Below, piece by piece: positions 1-8,222 of a stretch of 38,790 bases of DNA. The translations under genes and the position numbers were made by a program. The notes under the pieces are model-generated. The model ran no database searches, was not told the origin of the DNA, and saw nothing but the letters and a program-made list of their open reading frames with translations. Position 1 is the first letter of the stretch. The number at the start of each line of letters is the position of its first letter. This DNA is from an uncultured Verrucomicrobia subdivision 3 bacterium (GTDB lineage Bacteria > Verrucomicrobiota > Verrucomicrobiia > Limisphaerales > UBA11358), in contig CAIXFY010000032.1 of NCBI GenBank assembly GCA_903918885.1, forward strand, positions 1-38,790. Direction: 5' to 3'.

Positions 1-707
1 GCGAGGTCGCAGCGGTCGGCGCGCGTCTCGCCCATGCCGATGATGCCGCCGGAACAAATCTTGATGCCGGCCTTTTTCAGATAGCCGATGGTTTCGAGGC
101 GGTCGTCGAACGTGTGTGTGGAGCAGGTCTGCGGAAAAAAGCGGCGCGAGCTTTCGAGGTTGTGGCCGTAACATTCGAGGCCGGCTTCCTTCAAGCGGTT
201 GGCGACTTCCTGTTTCTTGATGATGCCGAGCGAGGCGTCCGGGCGCGTCTTGCCACCGGCTTTCAATTCGCGTATGCGGTCGCAAACTTCATCGAGCATC
301 GGGCCTTCATTGAGCCCTTTCCACGCGGCGACGAGGCCGACGGCAGTGACATTGTTGAGATTTGCCTCATTCGCCGCCTCAGAAACCGGTTCGGGTTCGA
401 TGAAACCGTATTTCGGCGAGCCGGTTTGGTAATGGGATGATTGCGAGCAGAAACTGCAATTCTCCGAACACGCACCGGCCTTGGCGTTGACGATGGAGCA
501 GAGGTGAATCTTGTTGCCTTTGAATTGTTCGCGGATGCGATTCGCCCACGACAGCAAATCCAGAATGTCGGCGGACGTTTCTAAATTGAACAGCCACGTC
601 GCTTCGTCACGGGTGATGTGTCCGCCGCCGAGCACGCGCTGGCCGAGTTCGGAAAGTTTCTGGTGATTGGTCGCGTCAACCAAGTTGGCTGTCATGGTTG
701 ACAGCAT
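1..707 (-). CDS. bioB: Biotin synthase, partial (C-terminus beyond window)
   Basis: Radical-SAM enzyme that inserts sulfur into dethiobiotin, the last step of biotin synthesis; cytoplasmic. The visible 235 residues are the N-terminal two thirds and run off the left edge without a stop. The radical-SAM cluster motif CxxxCxxC is seen as CSENCSFC (Cys80, 84, 87), and later blocks read YGHNLESSRRFFPQ and CSGGIIGMGET, all typical of BioB. A TAA lies two codons before the ATG at 707; a second ATG at 695 is equally possible, and neither has a clear Shine-Dalgarno. It lies 34 nt after the small coiled-coil gene and is probably the distal gene of the leuA operon. Identification is firm; operon membership is inferred from spacing. 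Confidence 0.95.
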   Translation of the reverse strand, partial: MLSTMTANLVDATNHQKLSELGQRVLGGGHITRDEATWLFNLETSADILDLLSWANRIREQFKGNKIHLCSIVNAKAGACSENCSFCSQSSHYQTGSPKYGFIEPEPVSEAANEANLNNVTAVGLVAAWKGLNEGPMLDEVCDRIRELKAGGKTRPDASLGIIKKQEVANRLKEAGLECYGHNLESSRRFFPQTCSTHTFDDRLETIGYLKKAGIKICSGGIIGMGETRADRCDL

Positions 708-741
708 AACTTACGGAAAGAAAACCGCAAGTCGCCAGCAT

Positions 742-1017
742 TTATGCCCCAGTCTGCCGCACCCGTTCCTTTTGCGCCTCCAAATCCGACTGGATTTTCC
801 GCCGGTCGCGGGCCAACTGTTCGCGCAGCGCGGACACCTGCTCGGGGTCGTCAGCGACTTTTGAAATCTCGGCATTGAGGGCGATTTCCCGCTCGGCGAT
901 TTTTGCGGTGGAGCGGGATTCCAGTTCGGTAATTTCCCGTTTTTGTGCCGCCGAAAGTTTGACGGCCGGAGCGGTCTTGTTCAGGCGCTCCATCGCCAGT
1001 TCAAAGGATGACTTCAT
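742..1017 (-). CDS. Small charged coiled-coil protein, unknown function
   Basis: A 91-residue soluble protein without signal peptide or membrane segment. About residues 20-85 are rich in Glu, Lys, Arg, Gln and Ala with heptad-like spacing, so a helical coiled coil is expected. I do not recognise a named family. The ATG at 1017 is 9 nt after the stop of the DUF1573/cytochrome gene and the stop is 34 nt before bioB, so it is probably co-transcribed with both. The tight spacing and lack of any longer competing frame support it as a real gene. Function cannot be assigned from the sequence. Confidence 0.7.
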   Translation of the reverse strand: MKSSFELAMERLNKTAPAVKLSAAQKREITELESRSTAKIAEREIALNAEISKVADDPEQVSALREQLARDRRKIQSDLEAQKERVRQTGA

Positions 1018-1026
1018 GGACGCGAA

Positions 1027-2025
1027 TCACTTTGCCGCCGGCGCGTTGGTGGCGTGCGACGGATTGACGGCGTTTAGATACGCCGCCAACGAGGCGATTT
1101 GAAGATCGTTCAGTGGTCCGCCCTGCGAGGTGGCAAAGGCGGGCATCAGCGTGCCAGCCTTGCCAGCGGTAATCCACGCGCGCCAAAACTCCTCGTTGGT
1201 CGGGTCTTTAATGTTGTGAAGGTCGGCCACCATCGTGCCGCGATGCTTCGCCTCGTGACAGACGGCGCAAACCGCATCAAACAATTGCTGGCCGTATTTG
1301 CCCTCGATTTTCGGAAGGTGGCAGCTCGCGCAATCGCCTTTTAAAACGGCCTGCCGGTCAACTGTCGCCGCCGCGATGCCGGCCTGGCGTTGCGCCTCGG
1401 TCATTTCGGGTGTAGGCGGCGGCGGCAAAATATTGATGCGCAGGAGCAAATCTCTTTTGCCACGTTCGGTGGCGACATTGACCGTCTTGAACAGCGTGCC
1501 GGACTTGCCCGCGAGGTTGACGCTCAATTTGATCTGGCCGTTGGAACCGGATTGAATTGTCCACGGAACCGGCGGCAATTCAGCGGTGGTGCAACCGCAT
1601 GACGGATGCACATTCAAAATGGTCACCGCTGCCGGAACGTAATTGGTGATGTTGAAGACGTTGGTAGACTTCGTGACGCTTGTGACATGGGAAATTGATT
1701 TGATCCAGAAAATTTTGTTGGTGATGGCGTGCGCATTGGTCATCGCCACCACATTCGTTCCCAACGAGATGCTAATTGCCTTGTAGATATTGGTGAAACT
1801 AAAAGTGAACCGCGCAAAGTCTTGGCCATTGGTCGCGTCAATTGACTTGGTGGTGGCGTCCCAAGCCAACACGCCCTCCGGCAACGGGTCGTTCTGGTGC
1901 GTGGTGTCCGGCACATAAACCGGCGCAGTCGCCACGGCGTTGGTGGACTGGGCGAGGGTGGAAATTGTTGCGCCGAAAACGGCCAAGGCCATCACGGCAG
2001 CAAAAAATATCTGGAACGGCTTCAT
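1027..2025 (-). CDS. Secreted DUF1573 - dihaem cytochrome c fusion protein
   Basis: A 332-residue exported protein. Residues 1-26 form a signal peptide ending near LAQ. Residues about 130-200 match the DUF1573 Ig-like domain, including the hallmark HPSCGCTTAELPP (residues 140-152). A Pro-rich linker (about 200-207) leads to a C-terminal cytochrome c region with two haem-binding motifs, CASCH (232-236) and CAVCH (253-257), and a candidate distal ligand Met294 in GTLMPAF. It probably carries electrons outside the cytoplasmic membrane; its partner is unknown. It sits between leuA (58 nt upstream) and a small coiled-coil gene (9 nt downstream). The two haem motifs are only 16 residues apart, so the first may be a mini-haem site rather than a full domain. 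Confidence 0.85.
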   Translation of the reverse strand: MKPFQIFFAAVMALAVFGATISTLAQSTNAVATAPVYVPDTTHQNDPLPEGVLAWDATTKSIDATNGQDFARFTFSFTNIYKAISISLGTNVVAMTNAHAITNKIFWIKSISHVTSVTKSTNVFNITNYVPAAVTILNVHPSCGCTTAELPPVPWTIQSGSNGQIKLSVNLAGKSGTLFKTVNVATERGKRDLLLRINILPPPPTPEMTEAQRQAGIAAATVDRQAVLKGDCASCHLPKIEGKYGQQLFDAVCAVCHEAKHRGTMVADLHNIKDPTNEEFWRAWITAGKAGTLMPAFATSQGGPLNDLQIASLAAYLNAVNPSHATNAPAAK

Positions 2026-2083
2026 GTGGAAGTGGATTTTACTGACTTGCTATTGTTTGACGAGCTTGAAAATGGGGTGCAGC

Positions 2084-3751
2084 TCACAGCCGGTTCAGCG
2101 CGCTCAACACGGCTTTCACCGAGGCAAGTTCGATATTCGTGTCCACGCCCGCGCCCCAGCGAGATTTGCCATCGGCGGATTTAATCTGGATGTAGGCAAT
2201 CGCCGCCGCCCCTTCGCCGGAGCTCAAGGCGTGCTCGCTGTAGTTGGTGATTTCAAATTGCGCCGCGTATGAAATCTGGCAAATGCCATTAACCAATGCT
2301 GCCAAGGGCCCGTTGCCGTTTCCATTTATTCCAGTTTGAACTTCTTTGAAATAGAGACTTCCCTGACAATTTACTTTCCCATTTTTACTATAAGTAGAGA
2401 AGTTTTCGATATTCCACGGCGAGGTTCGTTCGATGTATTCTTTCCAGAACATCGCCTTCAACTCTGCTCCGGAAACTTCGCGACCGAGCTTGTCCACCGC
2501 GTCGTTGGCAATTGGGCCGAACTCGCGCTGCATATCTTTTGGCAACTCGATGCCGAATTCACTTTCGAGCAGATACGCCACGCCGCCCTTGCCGGACTGC
2601 GAATTGACGCGGATGACCTCGCGGTATTCGCGCCCAATGTCCGCCGGGTCAATCGTGAGATACGGCACGTCCCAAGGGGAGCTGGAATTTTTCTCGCGCT
2701 CGGCGAGGCCTTTCTTGATGGCGTCCTGATGCGAGCCGCTGAACGCGGTGAAGACCAATTCGCCCGCGTAGGGCTGACGCGGCGGCACGGTCATGCCAGT
2801 GCTGCGTTCATAGACATCAATGATTGAACCGAGATTGGAAAAATCCAACTTGGGATCAATGCCGTGCATGTAGAGATTCAGAGCCACGGTCACGATGTCC
2901 AAATTGCCGGTGCGTTCACCGTTGCCGAATAATGTTCCTTCCACGCGGTCCGCGCCGGCCAACATTCCCAATTCCGTCGCCGCCACGCCGGTGCAACGGT
3001 CGTTGTGCGTGTGCAAGCTGATGATGAGCGAATCGCGATTCTTAATGTTGCGGCAAATCCATTCAATTTGATCCGCGTAAACGTTCGGCATCGCGACTTC
3101 GACCGTGTCAGGCAGATTCAAAATCATTTTGTGTTGCGGCGTAGGCTGCCACACATCCATGACGGCTTCGGAAATTTCCTTCGCGTATTCCACTTCGGTC
3201 ATGCTGAAACTTTCCGGCGAATATTGCAGCATCACTTCCGTGCCGCCAGCGGTGAGACGATGCAACCGATCCTTGATCATCCGCGCGCCGTTGACAGCGA
3301 TGGCTTTGATCTCGTCCTTCGACTTACCGAACACGACGCGGCGTTGCGCGGGTGAGGTCGAGTTATACATATGGATGATGACTCGCTTTGCGCCAATCAG
3401 CGACTCGACGGTGCGCTCAATCAAATCCTCGCGCGCCTGCACCAAGACCTGCAACCAGACGTCGTCCGGCGCGTGGCCTTTTTCAATGAGCAATCGGTTA
3501 AAAGCAAATTCTGTGTTCGACGCGGACGGAAAGCCGACTTCGATTTCCTTGAACCCGATCTTCACGAGCGTCTGAAATAATTCCAGTTTCTGCGAAATGT
3601 TCATCGGCACGGCGAGCGCCTGATTGCCATCGCGCAAATCCACACTCGCCCAGCGCGGCGCTTGCGTGAGCGTGCGGCGCGGCCACTGGCGGTCGGTCAA
3701 CTTCGGCGCGTGTTGGAACGGCTGGTATTTTTTAGACGGGTCGTTTTGCAT
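2084..3751 (-). CDS. leuA: 2-isopropylmalate synthase (long type)
   Basis: Catalyses the committed step of leucine synthesis, condensing acetyl-CoA with 2-oxoisovalerate. The protein (about 555 residues) is of the long LeuA class. It shows the HMGL-type TIM barrel with SVDLRDGNQAL near the N-terminus, the metal-binding HTHNDR motif, GNGERTGNLD, and a C-terminal LeuA allosteric domain ending in a conserved GxGVDTNIELAS-like block. The start at 3751 (MQNDPSKKYQPF) fits the family N-terminus; an in-frame ATG at 3778 would add nine residues, and neither has an obvious Shine-Dalgarno. Expression is probably controlled by the leucine leader/attenuator at 3792-3952. It heads a minus-strand run with the cytochrome, coiled-coil and bioB genes. 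Confidence 0.95.
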   Translation of the reverse strand: MQNDPSKKYQPFQHAPKLTDRQWPRRTLTQAPRWASVDLRDGNQALAVPMNISQKLELFQTLVKIGFKEIEVGFPSASNTEFAFNRLLIEKGHAPDDVWLQVLVQAREDLIERTVESLIGAKRVIIHMYNSTSPAQRRVVFGKSKDEIKAIAVNGARMIKDRLHRLTAGGTEVMLQYSPESFSMTEVEYAKEISEAVMDVWQPTPQHKMILNLPDTVEVAMPNVYADQIEWICRNIKNRDSLIISLHTHNDRCTGVAATELGMLAGADRVEGTLFGNGERTGNLDIVTVALNLYMHGIDPKLDFSNLGSIIDVYERSTGMTVPPRQPYAGELVFTAFSGSHQDAIKKGLAEREKNSSSPWDVPYLTIDPADIGREYREVIRVNSQSGKGGVAYLLESEFGIELPKDMQREFGPIANDAVDKLGREVSGAELKAMFWKEYIERTSPWNIENFSTYSKNGKVNCQGSLYFKEVQTGINGNGNGPLAALVNGICQISYAAQFEITNYSEHALSSGEGAAAIAYIQIKSADGKSRWGAGVDTNIELASVKAVLSALNRL

Positions 3752-3791
3752 GGTGTCTAGCTTTCGTATTATTGCCATCCGGCGGCGCGGT

Positions 3792-3828
3792 TAAAACAAA
3801 AAACCCACCGCCGTTCGGCAGTGGGTTT
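3792..3828 (-). terminator. Intrinsic terminator of the leuA attenuator
   Basis: On the minus strand AAACCCACTGCC (3828-3817), loop GAAC and GGCGGTGGGTTT (3812-3801) form a 12-bp stem with one G-U pair. It is followed by TTTGTTTT (3800-3793), a typical U tail. It lies between the leader peptide stop (3849) and leuA, so it would stop transcription before leuA when the hairpin forms. Confidence 0.88.
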
Positions 3829-3865
3829 CGTTAAATCTTTAGAACGAATCAAAACCCGACCGCCG
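3816..3865 (-). promoter_or_regulatory. Antiterminator competing with the leuA terminator
   Basis: The last codons of the leader frame, CGGCGG (3865-3860) and GGGTTT (3857-3852), can pair with CTGCCG (3821-3816) and AAACCC (3828-3823). An inner CGTT/AACG stem (3846-3843 with 3832-3829) closes the loop. The 3' side includes the whole 5' arm of the terminator, so the two structures exclude each other. A ribosome stalled at the Leu codons would leave the 5' arm free; one reaching the stop codon would cover it. Confidence 0.75.
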
Positions 3866-3917
3866 CGCGGCTAAGCAGCAGCGCGTTCGTAATCAGCAGG
3901 TTCAGATTTTTGTTCAC
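3849..3917 (-). CDS. leuL: Leucine leader peptide (attenuation peptide)
   Basis: A 22-codon frame begins with GTG at 3917 and ends with TGA at 3849-3851. The peptide begins MNKNLNLLITNALLL and has six Leu codons (5, 7, 8, 13, 14, 15) plus one Ile and one Val. The run of three Leu codons (3881-3873) is placed 7 to 13 nt before the antiterminator arm. An in-frame TAG four codons upstream (3927-3929) rules out a longer peptide. No Shine-Dalgarno is visible; the likely promoter would place the transcript 5' end at or next to the GTG, suggesting leaderless translation. Leu-rich leaders before leuA are established regulators in other phyla; the assignment here rests on composition, position and the two alternative hairpins. 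Confidence 0.82.
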   Translation of the reverse strand: MNKNLNLLITNALLLSRAAVGF

Positions 3918-3923
3918 GGCGTC

Positions 3924-3952
3924 AAACTAGTGGCGTTGCCTCTGGCGGTCAA
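3924..3952 (-). promoter_or_regulatory. Probable sigma70-type promoter of the leu leader/leuA operon
   Basis: Minus strand TTGACC (3952-3947), a 17-nt spacer and TAGTTT (3929-3924). The -35 matches 5 of 6 consensus bases; the -10 matches 3 of 6, at T1, A2 and T6. Only six bases separate the -10 from the GTG of the leader frame, so initiation would fall at about 3918-3916. Confidence 0.4.
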
Positions 3953-4014
3953 CATTTTTGTCTGGCTGGAAATGAGGTTGCCGCTGTTTGCGGTTTTGGC
4001 CTAACCTCACCGCA

Positions 4015-5736
4015 ATGAAAAATTTTCTGAAGCGCGACGGCGACGCCATTTTTCCAGCCGCGCTGGCCGTGGCACTGCTGGCCGGAATTTTTTTGCGGAC
4101 GTATCTGTTTACCGCCCAGGTTTTCATTGATGACGAGTGGCATGGTTTTTATTACGCGCTCGGCAAATCCCCGCTGTGGCTGCTGACACATTTCTCGATT
4201 CCGGGCGCGACGTGCATCCCGCTGAATTTTTACACCTGGCTCCTCGGCTTCTGCGGTGGATGGTCGGAAATGTGGCTGCGATTGCCATCGCTGGCTTGCG
4301 GAATTTTGTGTGTGTTGGTCTGCCCGCTGCTCGCGAAAAAAATAATCGGAACGCGCCAGTCCGGTTGGCTGGCATTGCTTTTAGCAATTTCGCCGATCCT
4401 GATTTTTTACAGCCGCATTTGCCGCCCATATAGTGCCGTGGCCCTGCTCGGCGGTGCCGCTCTGCTCGGCGCGGCGCGCTGGCAACAATCGGGCGAATTT
4501 CGTCCAGCGCTGCTTTTTGCCGTGTCCGGCGTGCTGGCAGTTTATTTTCATCTGTTCGCCGTCGTCACAGTAGCCACGCCGGTGCTGGTCGCGATAATTT
4601 TCCACCTGTTCGCGCGAGTGATGAAAAAGAAAACGATAGCCGGGCCGTCGCTGCGCCAATGGCTATTGGTCGCGGCCGGCATGGCGCTCGCGGGTGCGGC
4701 GCTGGTTTTGCCCGCGCTGGTGCATTCGATGCAAAGCACTTTTTTTACAATCGCATTGAAAGGAACATTCAGGCTGGAATCGCTGCCGCGCGCGGCGATG
4801 CTCGTCAGCGGCACGGGGTCGCCGGTGCTGGCATTAATGTTCTGGTTGCTCCTGCTGGCGGGCGCAGTTGAACAATGTCGCCGCAACCTGTGGTTTGGCG
4901 TCACGCTGGTGAGCCTTTATCCACTGCACGCGTTGGCATTGATATTTTCACGACCTGACGGGACACAAAGCGCCATCGTGCTGGCGCGTTATTGCATTCC
5001 GCTCGTGCCGGTCAGTCTGTTGCTAGTCGCCTGCGGTTTACAATGGAGCCTAAATTTTCTGGCTAGGCACGTCGCTTTGCGGCCAGCTTCACAAATTTTG
5101 CTGGCCGGTGCCTGCATCAGCGCGCTGGTCTTTGCCGGGCCGCTGCCGCAAACCTACGTGTCGCCTAATAATTTTACGAGTCACGGAGCCTACCAGCATC
5201 GCTACGCGCCGATTGATTGGAGCCAATCATTTTATAGTGATTTCACGCCGGTAGATTTCACGCTCGTCACCACCATTCGCGCGGATGAAATTTCTCCGTT
5301 TTACAGCCAGCTGGCAACCGAGCGGAATCATCGGCCGGTCATCGAATATCCGATGCTGATCGGCGACCATTTCAACCCGTTTTATTATTACCAACATTTT
5401 CACAAACGTCCGGTCTTGGTCGGTTACGCGACCGATGTGGCACTGTCACACGGTTTGGCGGCGGGAAATATTTTCGGCAACACATACGTTGACCAGGTCT
5501 TGAGCTTGGTAAAGAATCCGAAGCAACTAAAATTCCGCAACCTAGTTCCACTCGACAATCTCACAGCGATGCGTTCGAGCGATGCGGAATATGTCATCCT
5601 GCACAGACATTTTGAGGCTGACCTATCGCTGGTCGCGGCGACGCTGCCGGATGTGGAACGCTTAAGCCGCGAGTATCGCGCAAAAATTGGCGCTCCCGTT
5701 TATGAAGATGCGAACTTAATCGTGTTCCGACTTTGA
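4015..5736 (+). CDS. GT-C membrane glycosyltransferase (GT39/ArnT-like)
   Basis: A 573-residue integral membrane protein with an N-terminal transmembrane helix followed by FIDDEWHGFYY (acidic pair at residues 39-41), the acidic first-loop motif of GT-C enzymes that use polyprenyl-phosphate sugars. Many further hydrophobic helices follow up to about residue 385, then a soluble C-terminal domain of about 190 residues, presumably outside the membrane. It most likely transfers a sugar from a lipid carrier to a protein or glycan. The ATG at 4015 gives a normal N-terminus; a TTG at 3988 would add nine residues. It is divergent from leuL and convergent with another GT-C gene, only 24 nt away. Substrate is unknown. 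Confidence 0.75.
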   Translation: MKNFLKRDGDAIFPAALAVALLAGIFLRTYLFTAQVFIDDEWHGFYYALGKSPLWLLTHFSIPGATCIPLNFYTWLLGFCGGWSEMWLRLPSLACGILCVLVCPLLAKKIIGTRQSGWLALLLAISPILIFYSRICRPYSAVALLGGAALLGAARWQQSGEFRPALLFAVSGVLAVYFHLFAVVTVATPVLVAIIFHLFARVMKKKTIAGPSLRQWLLVAAGMALAGAALVLPALVHSMQSTFFTIALKGTFRLESLPRAAMLVSGTGSPVLALMFWLLLLAGAVEQCRRNLWFGVTLVSLYPLHALALIFSRPDGTQSAIVLARYCIPLVPVSLLLVACGLQWSLNFLARHVALRPASQILLAGACISALVFAGPLPQTYVSPNNFTSHGAYQHRYAPIDWSQSFYSDFTPVDFTLVTTIRADEISPFYSQLATERNHRPVIEYPMLIGDHFNPFYYYQHFHKRPVLVGYATDVALSHGLAAGNIFGNTYVDQVLSLVKNPKQLKFRNLVPLDNLTAMRSSDAEYVILHRHFEADLSLVAATLPDVERLSREYRAKIGAPVYEDANLIVFRL

Positions 5737-5760
5737 AATAACTTTCCACAGCGCAAAATT

Positions 5761-7584
5761 TCAGCGCAGAATTTTTTGTAATGGTTCCGCTAAAGCCGAG
5801 TATTCCGCTTCCAGACCAGCCATTTCTGCCCGCACATCCGGCGGCGGCAGTCGGTCACGAAAGGCGAGTTGAATGTATTCAGCAAACCGGTCGCGTGCAG
5901 CACGGAGATAGTTTTCGCGCTGGCTGGAAGCTTGGGAATTTTCTGCTAGCTTGTGATAAAGCCGCGACAAATTGAGATTCGTCGAATCGAACCGCGGATG
6001 CAATTGGTCGGATATCAAAAGGCTCGTCAGCGCGGCTTCTGATTCGCCGCGCACTTCTTCAACAAGCGAGCGCAAAAAAAACAGGAAGAAAGTGTCCGGC
6101 GGCGGCGACTGTTGCCGATCTGACCAAAAGTCTACCAGCCCCGCGTCGATGACAATCGTCAGCTTATGCAAGGCCGCCGCCATGCGCGGCTGATTCCGGT
6201 GGGCAAAGGCATCGGTAAATTCTGCGTAATAATAACCGCCCAAATTGTCGTATGCTTTCACGCGATGATGCGGCAGGAGGATATGATTCTGCCACAAGGC
6301 TTCGCCGTTTTGCCAGACGGGTTGATACGAAATAATCTGATTTATTTGGTTCACCAGGAAACCTGCCACCAACACCACACCAACCAGCCGGAGCGTTTTC
6401 TGCAAACGTTGCCAGAGTTTTTCCGCCACGGAAACGGCAACTGCCAGAACGCAGAACGCAGAAAAATAAATGTAGCGGTCAGCCACCCAAATCCCGATGT
6501 AAATTAAATTCAAATACGGAATCATCAGCACAAAAAATGCTGCGTAATAAAAAAACAAATCCTTGCGGCGGCAAAACATCCAACCACCGGCCACCACCGC
6601 GCCGATGACGGTGGCGAGCGAAACCGCCAGTTGCCACGGCGCATACGCTAGTTGCAACGTCGGCCAGGAATAAAGCACGGCGAGCTGGGTTGGCAAAAAA
6701 ATCTGGCGCAGGTAAAGCCACAACCCGAGCGGATTCACCATCAGCAGATTCCACAAGTGACCAAGCCCGTGCGCGGTGTAGCCACGGTCAAAAATTCCCA
6801 TCTGCGCCAACGTGTGTTGATACCAGACATAAATCACCCCGCTCACCGCCAGCGCGGGAAACAGCAAAACCACTTCGCGTAATACAAGCCGCCCGAACAC
6901 TAAGCGCGCGTCAGGCGGCTGTTCACCGCGCAGATATGGCAGTAAGACCGCGTGCAAAAACAGAACGAGCGGAAATGTCAGCACGCTGATTTTGGAGAGT
7001 AATCCAAGAACGAAGCAAACAACGGTGACGGCATACCACAAATATTTCGCTGCGGTTTTTGTGGTCGTCAGACGTTGTGCTTGTGCGCAAAGCGCGAACA
7101 ACATGAATAGCGCGGACAATATATCTTTGCGCCCCATGATCCAATCCACCGGCTCCACATGCACCGCCAGCAGCAGATACACCGTCGCCGTGGCCAGCGC
7201 AAAATTGTAACGCCGCGTTGTCCCGAGCAAAAAGGCGAACAACATGGCCACTACCATGCCGTGCAGCAAAACATTGCCAAAGTGATAGCCAAACGGATTG
7301 CCGAACCCAAAAATACGGCTGTCAATCGCCCAGCTCACATCGCGCACCAGCAAAGGTTCTTCGCGCGGAAAGCTGGTCAGGAAAATGGCTTTGCAATCCG
7401 CAAGCAGATTCGGCTGCCCGTAAATTTCCGGGTGATCCTTGAGCACCCGCACATCGTCATAATATACAAAACCGTATTGCGTGGACGGAAAATAAATCAT
7501 CCAAGAGAGCACCGCCAGCAACACGCCGGTCAAAAAATTCCGGTGGCGTTGAAAAAAAATTGGTTGCGAATTATCCGCAGTCAT
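5761..7584 (-). CDS. TMTC-like GT-C membrane protein with helical C-terminus
   Basis: A 607-residue membrane protein. The first loop has FVYYDDVRVLKDHP (Asp43, Asp44) and a later loop HVEPVDWIMGRKDILS, both typical of the TMTC/O-mannosyltransferase-like GT-C group. About ten hydrophobic segments follow, then a helical TPR-like C-terminal region of about 150 residues. The likely role is transfer of a lipid-linked sugar in the envelope. The open frame extends further upstream to 7917, but that part is antisense-quality sequence inside the methyltransferase gene; the ATG at 7584 overlaps the preceding stop as ATGA, implying translational coupling. It is the last gene of a GT2 - methyltransferase - GT-C set. 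Confidence 0.78.
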   Translation of the reverse strand: MTADNSQPIFFQRHRNFLTGVLLAVLSWMIYFPSTQYGFVYYDDVRVLKDHPEIYGQPNLLADCKAIFLTSFPREEPLLVRDVSWAIDSRIFGFGNPFGYHFGNVLLHGMVVAMLFAFLLGTTRRYNFALATATVYLLLAVHVEPVDWIMGRKDILSALFMLFALCAQAQRLTTTKTAAKYLWYAVTVVCFVLGLLSKISVLTFPLVLFLHAVLLPYLRGEQPPDARLVFGRLVLREVVLLFPALAVSGVIYVWYQHTLAQMGIFDRGYTAHGLGHLWNLLMVNPLGLWLYLRQIFLPTQLAVLYSWPTLQLAYAPWQLAVSLATVIGAVVAGGWMFCRRKDLFFYYAAFFVLMIPYLNLIYIGIWVADRYIYFSAFCVLAVAVSVAEKLWQRLQKTLRLVGVVLVAGFLVNQINQIISYQPVWQNGEALWQNHILLPHHRVKAYDNLGGYYYAEFTDAFAHRNQPRMAAALHKLTIVIDAGLVDFWSDRQQSPPPDTFFLFFLRSLVEEVRGESEAALTSLLISDQLHPRFDSTNLNLSRLYHKLAENSQASSQRENYLRAARDRFAEYIQLAFRDRLPPPDVRAEMAGLEAEYSALAEPLQKILR

Positions 7585-8222
7585 CGGGTGGCGCAGATGA
7601 GCATTTGTTTGCCGAGCGGTTTGAACGGACTGGCGAGATATAGCCGGATTAGCAGTGGATGCACCGGCGCGCCGGTCTTGATGGTGAGCGGCAAAAAGCG
7701 CGGCTCGCAGCGCGTGATTTGGAAACCGTTCGCGGCCAGCAGATCGCACAGGCTGCGCTCGGTATAAATGGCGACGTGTGTGTAGTCGTCGAAATATTCG
7801 CGAAAGGCGTATTTGAAATTGGGCTGGACGATGGTGAGCGTCGCACCGCGTTTCATTTTGCGCTGCAATTGCGCGAGACAAGCCACCAAATCTTTTTGCG
7901 TGATGTGCTCGAAACAATTGCTGCTGAAAACATAGTCCACTGAATCATCCGCCACGGCATCAAGTTGCGTGACGCTGGTCACCAACCCTTCGACGCCCGG
8001 CTCCAGATGCGCCGTCATTCCATCCCAACAGTCCACCGCGATTCGGTGTTTGGCTTTTACCGAATTGATGAAGTCACCGTAGCCCGCGCCGAGTTCCAGC
8101 ACCGTGGCGTCCGGCGGAATTTGCTTTTGAAACACGCAATCCACCAAGGTTCGCCACAGCACGCGGCGACGCGGATCGGCGGTGAAACGTGTTTTGTGAT
8201 AATTATCATCGGCCATGACCAA
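7581..8222 (-). CDS. Class I SAM-dependent methyltransferase
   Basis: A 213-residue cytoplasmic protein of the Methyltransf_11/25 type. The SAM-binding motif I is VLELGAGYGDF (about 41-51), an acidic motif II lies near AVDCWDG, and the VDYVFSSNCFEHI block is the usual motif around the end of strand 4. It overlaps the upstream GT2 gene by 17 nt (11 nt if the ATG at 8216 is used) and overlaps the downstream GT-C gene by ATGA. This places it in a translationally linked cell-surface polysaccharide or glycolipid set; the acceptor is unknown. Confidence 0.85.
   Translation of the reverse strand: MVMADDNYHKTRFTADPRRRVLWRTLVDCVFQKQIPPDATVLELGAGYGDFINSVKAKHRIAVDCWDGMTAHLEPGVEGLVTSVTQLDAVADDSVDYVFSSNCFEHITQKDLVACLAQLQRKMKRGATLTIVQPNFKYAFREYFDDYTHVAIYTERSLCDLLAANGFQITRCEPRFLPLTIKTGAPVHPLLIRLYLASPFKPLGKQMLICATR

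Noticed and set aside
7585-7917. N-terminal extension of the TMTC-like protein
   Set aside because: The extra 111 residues are Arg/His-rich and lie in another frame of the methyltransferase gene; the ATGA overlap at 7581-7584 gives a better start.
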